Source: AC-32 sp963821495 (GTDB taxonomy: Bacteria > Actinomycetota > Thermoleophilia > Gaiellales > Gaiellaceae). Taken from it: DNA of 64,000 nucleotides. Location: positions 186,001 through 250,000 of the forward strand of contig CAWGEA010000001.1 in NCBI GenBank assembly GCA_963821495.1, in the 5' to 3' direction. The position numbers and the translations under genes are program-made. Positions 30,639 to 38,530 of the stretch are shown piece after piece; position 1 is the stretch's first letter, and each line of letters opens with the position of its first letter. The notes under the pieces are model-generated. The model made no database searches. It was given only the letters and a program-made list of their open reading frames with translations, and was not told the DNA's origin.

Positions 30639-31904
30639 ATGCACCGGATCCTGCTCGCGATTCTCGCAGCGGCGCTTGCCGTCGCTGCCGGCGCGGCCCA
30701 GCGGGCGACCCCCGCCCGCACGACGGGTGCCGACGACGTGCGGCTGCTGCTGCAGCGCATCCGGGACCTCCACCCGAACCCGTTCCACGCCACGCCCGAG
30801 CCTGCCTTCCAAGCAGCTGCCGACTCGCTCGCCGCCCGCGCACCCTCGCTGACGCAGGACCAGCTGCTGGTCGAGTTGATGCGCTTCACGAACCTCCTCG
30901 GCGAGCGGGACGGCCATTCGGGCATCTTCCCGCTCGACCCTGCTCACCGGCGCGTGCTGCACCTCTTCCCGCTCTACCTCTACAAGTTCCGGGACGGCCT
31001 GTTCGTCGTTGCCGCGCCGGGGCACCGCGCGCTCGTCGGCTCGAGGCTGCTCGCGATCGACGGCCGCCCGGCCGACCAGCTCGAGCAGCAGGTCCGCCCG
31101 CTCGTGCCGCGCGACAACGAGGCGACGCGCACCGACCGCTTCATGAGCTTCATGCTCACCGCGGAGGTGCTGCACGGCCTCGGTCTGCGCGGCGGCACCG
31201 GGCCGGCGCGCTTCACGCTGCAGAAGCCGGGCTCGGCCGCGAGCGAGGTCACCCTCGCGCCCGTCACCGCCGCCGGGTACCTCCGCCTGATGGCGAACGA
31301 CTTCCCCGGCTTCGTCTACGCGCTCCCGCGCCGGCCGGCCCCGCTCTACCTGCGCCGCCGCGCCGAGGACCACTACGTGACGACGATCGACGGTGGGCGG
31401 GTGGTGTACGTCGGCTACAACTTCACGCTCGGCTCCACCTACGCCGAGGCGCGCCGGGTGCTGCAGCTCGCCAGGCGGAAGAAGGTGCGCCGCGTGATCG
31501 TCGACGTGCGGCTCAACCCCGGCGGCGACAACCACACGTACGTCGACCTCCTCCGCGCGCTGCGGTCGAAGACCGTCAACCGCCCCGGCCGGCTCGTCGT
31601 GCTGATCTCGCGCAGCACGTTCTCCGCAGCTCAGAACTTCATCACCGAGCTCGAGCGCAGGACGAGGGCGGTGTTTGTCGGCGAGACCTCCGGCGGCAGT
31701 CCGAACCTCTACGGCGACGCGGTCCCGGTCGACCTCCCGTCGTCGGGGCTGAACGTCGAGGTCGCGGGCGTCTACTGGCAGAAGAGCTACGCGGCCGACC
31801 CGCGCGTCGCGATCGAGCCGAAGGTCTCGGTGCCACTCGGCTCGAAGGCATTCTTCCGCGGCAAGGACCCGGTTCTGGCCGCCGCTCTCGCCTACCGCCG
31901 CTAG
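30639..31904 (+). CDS. Secreted S41-family (tail-specific) peptidase
   Basis: 421 residues with an N-terminal signal or anchor (MHRILLAILAAALAVAAGAA). The S41 core begins near residue 250: RVVYVGYNF, VIVDVRLNPGGDN (288-298), and the nucleophile region SRSTFSAAQNF with Ser329, then FVGETSGGSPN. The usual PDZ domain is not evident. The N-terminal 150 residues (LLQRIRDLHPNPF...) match the cap region of S41 proteins of unknown target. It probably acts outside the membrane. It lies divergent from an XRE-cupin regulator that may control it. Confidence 0.85.
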   Translation: MHRILLAILAAALAVAAGAAQRATPARTTGADDVRLLLQRIRDLHPNPFHATPEPAFQAAADSLAARAPSLTQDQLLVELMRFTNLLGERDGHSGIFPLDPAHRRVLHLFPLYLYKFRDGLFVVAAPGHRALVGSRLLAIDGRPADQLEQQVRPLVPRDNEATRTDRFMSFMLTAEVLHGLGLRGGTGPARFTLQKPGSAASEVTLAPVTAAGYLRLMANDFPGFVYALPRRPAPLYLRRRAEDHYVTTIDGGRVVYVGYNFTLGSTYAEARRVLQLARRKKVRRVIVDVRLNPGGDNHTYVDLLRALRSKTVNRPGRLVVLISRSTFSAAQNFITELERRTRAVFVGETSGGSPNLYGDAVPVDLPSSGLNVEVAGVYWQKSYAADPRVAIEPKVSVPLGSKAFFRGKDPVLAAALAYRR

Positions 31905-32464
31905 GCGGTCGCGGGAACCGCCCGCCGCGGCGCCGTGCGTGGCAGAAGGATCCGTGCGAGGCCGAGCCAGAGCACGGGGCCCGCCGAGAGGGCCACGAAG
32001 ATCGGCCCGGCCAGCCCCTTCAGATCGGTTCCGACCGCAAGGGCGTGGCCGAGGAAGAGGACGAAGGCGGCGAAGCTCGCGTAGTGGAGGAGCCGCCAGC
32101 CTCGGTGCCCGATCCAGCGTTTGGCCTTGAACGAGAGCGCGAGCACGAGCGTCAGCCACCCGCCGACGACTCCCGCGGCCACGCCGACAGGCTTCCATGG
32201 CGCGGCGAGCGGGACGAGCACGGCGGGCAGCCCGAAATGCAGCACGGGGTCGAGCAGCACCGCGCCGACGTGCAGGACGACCATCGAGAGCGCCGTCCAC
32301 ACCAGCGTGCGGTGCCAGCCGAACAGCGCCTTCTGCCGCCGCGGCCCCAGCAGCCGCGTGCTCATCGCCAGCCCGAGCCACACCGACAGGGTCAGCAGGC
32401 CGAACGCGACGAGCCCGGACGCGCGCGCGAGGAGCCAGAAGACGGGGACGCCGTGCGCGACCAT
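31901..32464 (-). CDS. Ferric reductase-like transmembrane protein
   Basis: 187 residues with about six hydrophobic segments. Histidines sit in the pattern of the Ferric_reduct/YedZ domain: FGWHRTLVW, VLHVGAVL, RLLHYASF and FLGHALAV, suitable for two b-type haems across the membrane. No FAD/NAD domain is attached, so it would pass electrons to or from a partner such as the two small proteins encoded just upstream or an unlinked flavoprotein. ATG 32464 directly follows the stop of the upstream ORF, so the three form an operon. Confidence 0.8.
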   Translation of the reverse strand: MVAHGVPVFWLLARASGLVAFGLLTLSVWLGLAMSTRLLGPRRQKALFGWHRTLVWTALSMVVLHVGAVLLDPVLHFGLPAVLVPLAAPWKPVGVAAGVVGGWLTLVLALSFKAKRWIGHRGWRLLHYASFAAFVLFLGHALAVGTDLKGLAGPIFVALSAGPVLWLGLARILLPRTAPRRAVPATA

Positions 32465-32674
32465 CTAGCCTCCGGGCGGCGGCGAGCTGTGGGTGGTGGT
32501 GTGCGTGGCCACGGCGCCCGGCAGGAGCACGGCCTTACCGCCCTTGCCCTTGACGACCACGACCTTCGTGCCGCCGGTCGGCGCCGACTGCAGCGGCGGG
32601 TGCGACCATGCGAGCACCGCGACGATCGCGAGCAGCGCCCAGGTCGCGGCAACTGCTGCCCAGACGCGGCGCAT
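32465..32674 (-). CDS. Small membrane-anchored protein, 69 residues
   Basis: One N-terminal membrane helix (VWAAVAATWALLAIVAVLAW) followed by a short Val/Lys-rich segment (KVVVVKGKGGKAVLL) and a Thr/Pro tail, so most of it lies outside the cell. It is tightly packed between the ferric-reductase-like gene and another small ORF (overlap of one base with the latter). No family recognised; it may be an accessory of the haem membrane protein. Confidence 0.55.
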   Translation of the reverse strand: MRRVWAAVAATWALLAIVAVLAWSHPPLQSAPTGGTKVVVVKGKGGKAVLLPGAVATHTTTHSSPPPGG

Positions 32675-32877
32675 CAGTCGAACTCCTCCCCGGGCGGGGC
32701 AGCGGGCGGCGCCTGAGGAGCCGGCGCGACCTGCACGACCTGCGTCGCCGGGTGAGACGGTGCCGGCGCGTGCCGGAGCCCCGTGACCGCTGCGCCGCCC
32801 GTCACGACGGTCAGCGCGAGCGCGGCTGCGAGGGCGAAGGCCTGGCGGCGGCTCAGGTGTCTCTGCGTGTCGTTCAT
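32674..32877 (-). CDS. Small membrane-anchored Pro/Ala-rich protein, 67 residues
   Basis: MNDTQRHLSRRQAFALAAAL starts a twin-Arg-like basic region (SRRQAF) and a hydrophobic helix, followed by a flexible Pro/Ala/Gln tail ending EEFD. The SRRQAF could be a weak Tat motif, but the mature part is too short for a folded domain. First of three co-oriented genes ending with the ferric-reductase-like protein. Function unknown. Confidence 0.5.
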   Translation of the reverse strand: MNDTQRHLSRRQAFALAAALALTVVTGGAAVTGLRHAPAPSHPATQVVQVAPAPQAPPAAPPGEEFD

Positions 32878-32968
32878 GTCACCCTTGTTCTAGCGCGCGC
32901 GTGGTTACGGGCAGGCGACGCGCGGGCCAAGGCAGAGTTCGGGCTCGGGAAAGGTTCGGCAAAGCGAG

Positions 32969-32974
32969 TAGCTT
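32969..32974 (+). promoter_or_regulatory. -10 element TAGCTT of gltX (leaderless)
   Basis: TAGCTT ends 7 nt before ATG 32982 with no ribosome site, which supports this start over an in-frame GTG-type start further upstream. Confidence 0.55.
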
Positions 32975-32981
32975 TCGGCGG

Positions 32982-33962
32982 ATGGTCAGGACCCGCTTCG
33001 CTCCCAGCCCGACCGGGTCGCTGCACGTCGGCAACGCGCTCAGCGCCGTCGCGAATCGCTCGCTCGGCGACTGGCTGCTGCTACGGATCGACGACACCGA
33101 CCCGGCGCGCAACCTTCCCCGCGGCGAGGAGGAGCTGCTCCGAGATCTCGAATGGCTCGGGGTCGAGTGGGACGAGGGGCCGGTGCGCCAGAGCGAGCGG
33201 CGCGAGCGGCACCTCGAGGCGGGGGCCGACCTCGGGGAGCGCTTCGACGGCACGACGCTCGTTCGTGAGGACGGGACGCCGACCTACCACCTCGCGAGCG
33301 TGGTCGACGACGTCGACTTCGGCATCACGCACGTCGTGCGCGGGAACGACCACCGGCCGAACGAGGCGCTGCACCGCCGGCTGTTCGAAGCCCTCGGCGC
33401 CGAGCCGCCGGAGTTCGTCCACCACGGGCTGATCCTCGGCGCGGACGGCAAGAAGCTCTCCAAGCGGGCCGAAGGCGCGACGGTCGCGTCGCTGCGCGAG
33501 GCCGGGATCCCGGCCGAGGCCGTTCGCCGCTACCTGGACGAGCTCGGTGTGCCGCGACACGACGTCCACTACGACCTGCCCCGGCTGCGGCGCCTGGCGG
33601 TCGAGGCGATCGGCGCCCTGGACGACGAGGAGCTGGCCGCCCGCGTTGGGGCGCCGGTGGAGCTCGCGCCGGCGCTGCGAGGCGCGCGCGACCTGAACGA
33701 GGCGCGTGAGTACGCCGCCTCGATCCTCGAGCCGGAGACGGCGGAGGTCGACGCGCCGGAGACGCTCGAGCGGTTCCGGGAGCTGCTCGAGCGCGCGAAC
33801 GGCAGCGCCGACCCGAAGGAGCTGCTCCGCGAGCTGAAGGCGGTCGGCGGCGACCTCCGCTCGCTCCGCGTGGCACTCACCGGCCGCGAGCGGGGCCCCG
33901 AGCTCTGGACCGTGATCGCCGCCCTGCCCACCGACGAGCTCCTGCGCCGGACCGAACGATGA
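32982..33962 (+). CDS. gltX: Glutamyl-tRNA synthetase, unusually short
   Basis: 326 residues. Class I signatures are intact: FAPSPTGSLHVGNAL with the HIGH-like HVGN (15-18) and GKKLSKR (156-162). Between RQSERR (69-74) and REDGTPTYHLASVVDD (95-110) only about 20 residues remain, where normal GluRS has about 100 including the acceptor-binding insertion and zinc site. About 150 C-terminal residues resemble a trimmed anticodon-binding helical domain, so it is not a plain GluQ-RS, which lacks that part. Whether it charges tRNA-Glu is open. The family call is firm; function as sole GluRS is not. Confidence 0.8.
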   Translation: MVRTRFAPSPTGSLHVGNALSAVANRSLGDWLLLRIDDTDPARNLPRGEEELLRDLEWLGVEWDEGPVRQSERRERHLEAGADLGERFDGTTLVREDGTPTYHLASVVDDVDFGITHVVRGNDHRPNEALHRRLFEALGAEPPEFVHHGLILGADGKKLSKRAEGATVASLREAGIPAEAVRRYLDELGVPRHDVHYDLPRLRRLAVEAIGALDDEELAARVGAPVELAPALRGARDLNEAREYAASILEPETAEVDAPETLERFRELLERANGSADPKELLRELKAVGGDLRSLRVALTGRERGPELWTVIAALPTDELLRRTER

Positions 33963-34001
33963 GACGAGCGGGCCGACCAATCGAACGAAAGGGAGAAGCC
34001 G

Positions 34002-34421
34002 ATGATCAAGGAATTCAAGGAGTTCCTGCTCCGGGGCAACCTCGTGGACATGGCGGTCGGGATCGTGATCGGTCTCGCCTTCGCCGCGGTCATCACCGCG
34101 CTGGTGACCGACCTGATCACGCCGTTGATCGCCGCGATCGGTGGGAAGTCGGACTTCTCGAGCCTCAGCTTCACGATCAACAAGAGCCACTTCCTCTACG
34201 GCGCGTTCATCAACGCGTTGATCTCGTTCGTCGTGATCGCCGCCGCGGTGTTCTTCCTCGTGGTCAAGCCGGTGAACGCGCTGATGGCACGCAGGAAGAC
34301 GGAGACGCCGGTGGACGAGCTCACCCGCCAGTGCCCGGAGTGCCTGAGCGAGATCCCGGCGACGGCGCGCCGCTGCGCGTTCTGCACGTCGGAGGTCGGC
34401 CCGGCACCCGCCACGGCCTAG
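34002..34421 (+). CDS. mscL: Large-conductance mechanosensitive channel MscL with zinc-ribbon tail
   Basis: 139 residues. The N-terminal amphipathic helix and TM1 (FLLRGNLVDMAVGIVIGLAF) and TM2 (AFINALISFVVIAAAVFFLV) are canonical; the pore opens on hypo-osmotic shock. After the bundle the protein carries CPEC...CAFC (about residues 112-130), a rubredoxin-like zinc ribbon found on the cytoplasmic tail of some actinobacterial MscL proteins. GAAAGGGAGAAG precedes ATG 34002. It lies between two aminoacyl-tRNA synthetase genes. Confidence 0.95.
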   Translation: MIKEFKEFLLRGNLVDMAVGIVIGLAFAAVITALVTDLITPLIAAIGGKSDFSSLSFTINKSHFLYGAFINALISFVVIAAAVFFLVVKPVNALMARRKTETPVDELTRQCPECLSEIPATARRCAFCTSEVGPAPATA

Positions 34422-34436
34422 AGCAGGGAGGCCGCC

Positions 34437-35726
34437 ATGCGGCTCTATGACACCGCAACCCGGGGGCTGCGGGAGCTCCCGCCTGCGCCGGGGCCGGTGC
34501 GGATGTACTTCTGCGGCCCGACCGTCTACCAGCGCATCCACATCGGCAACGCGCGGCCGTTCGTGATCTCGCTGTGGCTGAAGCGCTGGCTCGAGCGCGC
34601 GGGGTACGAGGTCGCGCTCGTCGAGAACATCACCGACATCAACGACAAGATCTACGCCGCGGCTCCGGAAGCGAGCGCGCAGCTCGCGGCCGACGCTAGC
34701 GGCTGGTACGTGGACGACACCGGCGACCTCGGCCTCGGCCGGCCCGACGTCGAGCCGAAGGCGACCGAGACCGTGCCGGAGATCGTCGCGATGATCGAGC
34801 AGCTGGTCACCTCGGGGCACGCCTACCCGGCTGGCGGCGACGTCTACTTCCGCGTCTCGAGCTTCCCCGACTACGGCCGGCTCTCCGGCCGCCACGGCGA
34901 CGAGGAGGCGACGCGCAACCCCTCCGAGGAGGTGGAGGAAGAGGCGTTGAAGGAGGACCCGCGCGACTTCGCCCTCTGGAAGGGGCACAAGGAGGACGAG
35001 GACACCTGGTGGGAATCGCCCTGGGGCCGCGGCCGTCCCGGCTGGCACATCGAGTGCTCGGCGATGGCCGAGGCGCACCTCGGGCCTGTCTTCGAGATCC
35101 ACGGCGGCGGAATCGACCTCGTCTTCCCTCACCACGAGAACGAGATCGCGCAGTCGCGGGCGCTCGGCCACGAGTTCGCGCAGCTCTGGATGCACAACGG
35201 GATGCTCCGGCTTGCGGGCGAGAAGATGTCGAAGTCGCTCGGCAACATCGTCTCGCTGCGCGAGGCGCTCGACACGTGGGGACGGGAGACGCTGCTCGTC
35301 TACTTCCTCGGTGGCCACTGGCGCAAGCCGATCGACTACTCCGACGAGGTGCTGCAGCAGGCGCGCGCGCAGGCGGAGAGCTTCCGCAACGTCTTCCGCG
35401 GCCCGTCCGAAACGGGCGGCGACTGGGAGGCTTTCGCGGCAGCGCTCGACGACGATTTCAACACGCCGGAGGCGCTCGCCGTGATGCACGGCTGGCGCGA
35501 TCACGACCTCCTGCAGCGCGCGCTCGAGGTCTTCGGGCTCGAGTCGCTTGCAGCGGGCGAGACGGCACCGGCCGAGCTGGAGGAGCTCGCGCGCGCACGT
35601 GTCGAGGCGCGGGCGCAGAAGGACTTCGCCACGAGCGACCGCCTGCGCGACGAGATCGCCGCCGCCGGATGGGAGGTGCGCGACGTGGACGCCGAGCCCG
35701 GCTTCCGGCTCGTCCCCAAGCGGTGA
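34437..35726 (+). CDS. cysS: Cysteinyl-tRNA synthetase
   Basis: 429 residues. Zinc ligand Cys26 (MYFCGPTVY), HIGN (35-38), GWHIECSAMAEAHLG with the second zinc Cys, IDLVFPHHENEIAQS and KMSKS (263-267). It charges tRNA-Cys. The C-terminal domain is short compared with the about 460 residues of E. coli CysS. The related mycothiol enzyme MshC would lack parts of the anticodon domain, but the gene neighbourhood (rlmB, NYN, sigma factor) is that of actinobacterial cysS. GGGAGG lies just before ATG 34437. Confidence 0.95.
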   Translation: MRLYDTATRGLRELPPAPGPVRMYFCGPTVYQRIHIGNARPFVISLWLKRWLERAGYEVALVENITDINDKIYAAAPEASAQLAADASGWYVDDTGDLGLGRPDVEPKATETVPEIVAMIEQLVTSGHAYPAGGDVYFRVSSFPDYGRLSGRHGDEEATRNPSEEVEEEALKEDPRDFALWKGHKEDEDTWWESPWGRGRPGWHIECSAMAEAHLGPVFEIHGGGIDLVFPHHENEIAQSRALGHEFAQLWMHNGMLRLAGEKMSKSLGNIVSLREALDTWGRETLLVYFLGGHWRKPIDYSDEVLQQARAQAESFRNVFRGPSETGGDWEAFAAALDDDFNTPEALAVMHGWRDHDLLQRALEVFGLESLAAGETAPAELEELARARVEARAQKDFATSDRLRDEIAAAGWEVRDVDAEPGFRLVPKR

Positions 35727-36430
35727 CCTCGGAGCTCCTCTACGGGCGGCGCGCGGTCCGCGAGGCGCTGCGGGGACCGCGCGAGGTACTCGAGCTGCTC
35801 GCGACCCAGCGTGCGCTGAAGGCGGAGCCGTGGCTGCGCGACGGCGGGCCGCGCGTGCACGTGAAGCTCGAGCGCGAGCTCACGGCCGAGGCCGGGACGC
35901 AGGATCACCAGGGCGTCGTCGCGCGCGTCGAGCCCTACCGCTATGCGGACGCGCACGAGCTCGCAAGCGGGGCCGCGCCGCTGCTCGCGGTGCTCGACTC
36001 GGTCACCGACCCGCGCAACCTCGGCGCCGTGATCCGGAGCGTCGAGGGCGCCGGTGCCGACGGCGTCGTGCTGCCGGCGCACAACTCGGCGCGGATCACC
36101 CCGGCCGTGGCGCGCGCCTCCGCCGGCGCGGTCGAGCACGTGCGCGTCGCCGTCGTGAAGAACCTCGCGCGCTACCTCGGCGAGATCAAGGGGCCGAACC
36201 TCTGGATCTGGGCCGCGGCTGGGGAGGCCGAGACGTCGCTGTGGCAGGCCGACCTCTCCGGGGGCGCGGTCTTCGTGCTCGGCGCCGAGGGCAAGGGCCT
36301 GCGCCCGCTGGTGCGTCGGACGTGCGACGACGCGGTCTCGATCCCGCTCCACGGCGGAGTCGAGTCGCTGAACGTGAGCGTCGCCGCGGCGCTGCTGCTC
36401 TACGAGGCGAGGCGCCAGCGCGGTGGCTGA
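35723..36430 (+). CDS. rlmB: 23S rRNA (guanosine-2'-O-)-methyltransferase of the SpoU/TrmH family
   Basis: 235 residues from GTG 35723, overlapping the cysS stop as GTGA. An N-terminal substrate-binding domain (ELLYGRRAVREAL) is followed by the trefoil-knot SPOUT domain with LDSVTDPRNLGAVIRSVE, GAEGKGLRPLVRRTCD and IPLHGGVESLNVSVAAA, the three SpoU motifs. It methylates a ribose, probably in 23S rRNA as for RlmB, though TrmH-family specificity is not certain from sequence alone. The cysS-rlmB pairing is common. Confidence 0.92.
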   Translation: MTSELLYGRRAVREALRGPREVLELLATQRALKAEPWLRDGGPRVHVKLERELTAEAGTQDHQGVVARVEPYRYADAHELASGAAPLLAVLDSVTDPRNLGAVIRSVEGAGADGVVLPAHNSARITPAVARASAGAVEHVRVAVVKNLARYLGEIKGPNLWIWAAAGEAETSLWQADLSGGAVFVLGAEGKGLRPLVRRTCDDAVSIPLHGGVESLNVSVAAALLLYEARRQRGG

Positions 36431-36863
36431 GCCCACGCTCTACCTCTTCGACGGCTACAACATGCTGCACGCCGGCGAGTTCGAGGATCCGCGCGAGCTC
36501 GTCGACCGGCTCGCCAGCTTCGTCGCCTTGAACGGGGCGCGGGGGGTCGTCGTCTTCGACGGCGTCGGCGAGGAGCGGACGCACGGGCCGCTCGAGGTTC
36601 GCTACGCCGAGCACGCCGACGCGCTGCTCGAGCGTCTCGCCGCGGAGAACCGGGGTCGCGAGACCGTCTGCCTCGTCTCCTCGGACTCGGCCATCAGGGG
36701 CACCTCGGGGCAGGAGGTGCAGAAGCGCAGCTCACGAACCTTTCTCCAGGACCTCGGCGAGCCGAAGCACGAGGACCCGGGACGATCGCAGCTTCGGGAT
36801 CGCGTGGACGAAGAGACGCGAAAACGCTTGGAGAAGCTGCGCAGAGGGCAACGGTCCGGTTAA
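36423..36863 (+). CDS. NYN-domain (YacP/Rae1-like) RNA-binding protein
   Basis: 146 residues from GTG 36423, overlapping rlmB by 8 bp. YLFDGYNMLHA carries the first conserved Asp of the PIN-like NYN fold, VVVFDGVGEE the second and LVSSDSAIRG the third, with a basic C-terminal tail. The Bacillus relative cleaves mRNA in the ribosome A-site. It follows rlmB in the same order as in Firmicutes and actinobacteria (cysS-rlmB-yacP-sigH). Confidence 0.9.
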   Translation: MAEPTLYLFDGYNMLHAGEFEDPRELVDRLASFVALNGARGVVVFDGVGEERTHGPLEVRYAEHADALLERLAAENRGRETVCLVSSDSAIRGTSGQEVQKRSSRTFLQDLGEPKHEDPGRSQLRDRVDEETRKRLEKLRRGQRSG

Positions 36864-36868
36864 GTTCA

Positions 36869-36912
36869 CCAACACGCAAGGTCTTGTAAACGTGTTGGGA
36901 CCTTGCTATCTT
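36869..36912 (+). promoter_or_regulatory. Sigma-factor gene promoter spanned by two interleaved perfect palindromes
   Basis: TTGTAA (36884-36889), 17 bp, then TATCTT (36907-36912) is a good sigma70-type promoter. Two perfect 8-bp inverted repeats interleave across it: CCAACACG (36869-36876) with CGTGTTGG (36891-36898), and GCAAGGTC (36876-36883) with GACCTTGC (36899-36906). Operators for one or two dimeric repressors would block polymerase here. Confidence 0.7.
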
Positions 36913-36970
36913 GACCTTCAACCTCAGGGTGAGGCTTGAGCAGCTCGCCCGTCCTCGAGAGGGGAGAGCC

Positions 36971-37639
36971 GTGCCATTGCCAGCCCGGACCGCGCAGACC
37001 GCTCATTCGCCGCAAAGGCTCCAGCGGGAGCTCGCCGACCTGCAGCTCGTCATGCGGGCACGCAACGGCGACCAGAAGGCGCTCGACGAGCTCATCCGCC
37101 GCTACTCCGGCTTCGTGCGCCTGAAGGCGAGCTCGTACTTCCTCGCCGGCGGCGACGCCGAGGACCTGATCCAGGAGGGGCTGATCGGTCTCTACAAGGC
37201 GGTGCGCGATTTCAGCCCCGAGCTCTCCTCGTTCCGCAGCTTCGCCGAGCTCTGCGTCACGCGCCAGATCATCACGGCGATCAAGACGGCGACGCGCTTC
37301 AAGCACGCGCCGCTCAACACGTACGTCTCGTTCAGCCACACGCCGGCGGGCCAGGAGGCGGACGGCGACTGTACCCTCGGCGACGCGCTCCCAGGCCCGT
37401 CGGTCGACGACCCGTCGGTCTGCGTGATCTCCACGGAGGAGCTGCAGAGCCTCGTCTTCACGCTGGGCTCCGGCCTCTCGAAGCTCGAGGCCGATGCGCT
37501 CAAGCTGTACCTCGAAGGCGAGTCGTACGAGGAGATGGCCGATCGTCTCGGCTGCGACACGAAGACGATCGACAACGCGTTGCAGCGCGTGAAGCGCAAG
37601 GTGCTTGCGCACCAGGAGTCGCGGCAAGTCCTGCAGTAG
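36971..37639 (+). CDS. sigH: SigH-family RNA polymerase sigma factor
   Basis: 222 residues from GTG 36971, chosen because AGGGGAGAG lies just upstream and the more distal TTG 36911 is inside the -10 box. Region 2: LVMRARNGDQKALDELIRRY, DAEDLIQEGLIGLYKAVRDF and SFRSFAELCVTRQIITAI. Region 4: LSKLEADALKLYLEGESYEE then GCDTKTIDNALQRVKRKV. In Bacillus the same locus encodes SigH, which opens sporulation and competence; here no sporulation genes are seen and the role is unknown. Its promoter carries two palindromes. Loss of the cys-rlmB operon promoter dependence suggests separate control. Confidence 0.88.
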   Translation: MPLPARTAQTAHSPQRLQRELADLQLVMRARNGDQKALDELIRRYSGFVRLKASSYFLAGGDAEDLIQEGLIGLYKAVRDFSPELSSFRSFAELCVTRQIITAIKTATRFKHAPLNTYVSFSHTPAGQEADGDCTLGDALPGPSVDDPSVCVISTEELQSLVFTLGSGLSKLEADALKLYLEGESYEEMADRLGCDTKTIDNALQRVKRKVLAHQESRQVLQ

Positions 37640-37651
37640 CCCGCGCGCAGC

Positions 37652-37680
37652 CGGATATCAACCTGATATCTTGATATCCG
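37652..37680 (+). promoter_or_regulatory. GATATC palindromic operator before the RHH/HTH gene
   Basis: CGGATATCA (37652-37660) and TGATATCCG (37672-37680) form a perfect 9-bp inverted repeat with a third GATATC in the spacer (37665-37670). The three GATATC words start 11 and 8 bp apart and end 2 bp before the ATG at 37683. This is a probable binding site for the ribbon-helix-helix protein encoded next. Confidence 0.65.
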
Positions 37681-37682
37681 CG

Positions 37683-38075
37683 ATGGCGCGACCGCGGAAG
37701 CACACCGACGAGACGGCGCTCTTCGTCCGCATCCCCTCGGCCGAGGCGGCGAAGCTGCACCGGGCCGCGGACGCGCTCGGGGCGCCGAAGCGCGAGCTGA
37801 TCGCGAACCTCGTCGCACGGTACGTCGATCCGGAGGATCCGGTGGCGCTCAGCGCTCTCGGGGGCGCTCAAGCCGATTGGAGCGTCGGGCAGCATTCGTT
37901 CCGGCCGGCGGCCGAGCTCGAGATCCTGTCCCCTGCGCAGCTGGCCACGTTGCTGCAGGTCGAGGAGGAGGTCGTGGTCGAGCTGGCAGAGACGGGTGAG
38001 CTGCCCGGTCGCAAGGTCGGAGAGGACTGGCGGTTCTCGCGCGAGGCGATCCTCGCGTGGCTCGCCGCGGAATGA
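37683..38075 (+). CDS. DNA-binding protein: ribbon-helix-helix plus excisionase-type HTH
   Basis: 130 residues. N-terminal RHH fold at about 8-47 (ALFVRIPSAEAAKLHRAADA with the strand then two helices). A C-terminal MerR/excisionase-like HTH_17 domain spans about 80-128 (LSPAQLATLLQVEEEVVVEL, GELPGRKVGEDWRFSREAIL). Combining two DNA-binding folds is unusual. ATG 37683 is directly after a GATATC palindrome, which suggests autorepression. The stop overlaps the start of the next gene (ATGA). Targets beyond itself are unknown, but clpP two genes on is a candidate. Confidence 0.8.
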   Translation: MARPRKHTDETALFVRIPSAEAAKLHRAADALGAPKRELIANLVARYVDPEDPVALSALGGAQADWSVGQHSFRPAAELEILSPAQLATLLQVEEEVVVELAETGELPGRKVGEDWRFSREAILAWLAAE

Positions 38076-38530
38076 GAATCGGCCGGGTCGAACAGACGTG
38101 GGGCGCGAAAGCGCTCCGGCCCGCCGTCGGCTGGAAGGTCTGGCGCGTCGAGGACGGCCGCCTCGTGAGCGTGCTGTACGGCGACTTCTGGCCGGTCGAC
38201 GAGCCGGTGCGCGCCGTCTGCCGCCGGCACGCCCACGTCTCGCACGAGGCTCCGTCGCCGTCCTGCGAGTGCGGAATCCACGCTGGCCGAGAGCTCGGCG
38301 CGTGGGACCACTACCTCGCGGTGGGCGCCCAGGCGCGTGTCTTCGGGCGCGTGCTGCTGTGGGGCTCGACGGTCGAGGGCGCCTCCGGCTGGCGAGCGGC
38401 GCTCGCGCGGCCCGTCGAGATCGTCGTCCCGCACGCCGTCGAGCGGCGCGAGGAGGTTGCGGAGGCCCTAGGCGCGTACGGCGTCCCGGTGCACGTGCCC
38501 GAGCCGGTCGAGGAGGCGGTGCCCGCGTGA
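38072..38530 (+). CDS. Conserved-looking hypothetical protein with C-x-C-G-I motif
   Basis: 152 residues, no membrane or signal segment. A Trp-rich N-terminus (WGAKALRPAVGWKVWRVEDG) leads to CRRHAHVSHEAPSPSCECGI, where three Cys and two His could hold a metal; the CxCGI-H/Y-A signature recurs in actinobacterial proteins of unknown function. The second half has WGSTVEGASGWRAALARP. ATG 38072 overlaps the HTH gene stop and its own stop overlaps the clpP GTG, so it is cotranscribed with both. Confidence 0.65.
   Translation: MRIGRVEQTWGAKALRPAVGWKVWRVEDGRLVSVLYGDFWPVDEPVRAVCRRHAHVSHEAPSPSCECGIHAGRELGAWDHYLAVGAQARVFGRVLLWGSTVEGASGWRAALARPVEIVVPHAVERREEVAEALGAYGVPVHVPEPVEEAVPA

Noticed and set aside
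36911..36970. TTG 36911 as start of the sigma factor
   Set aside because: It lies within the -10 hexamer; GTG 36971 has a ribosome site and leaves a complete sigma factor.
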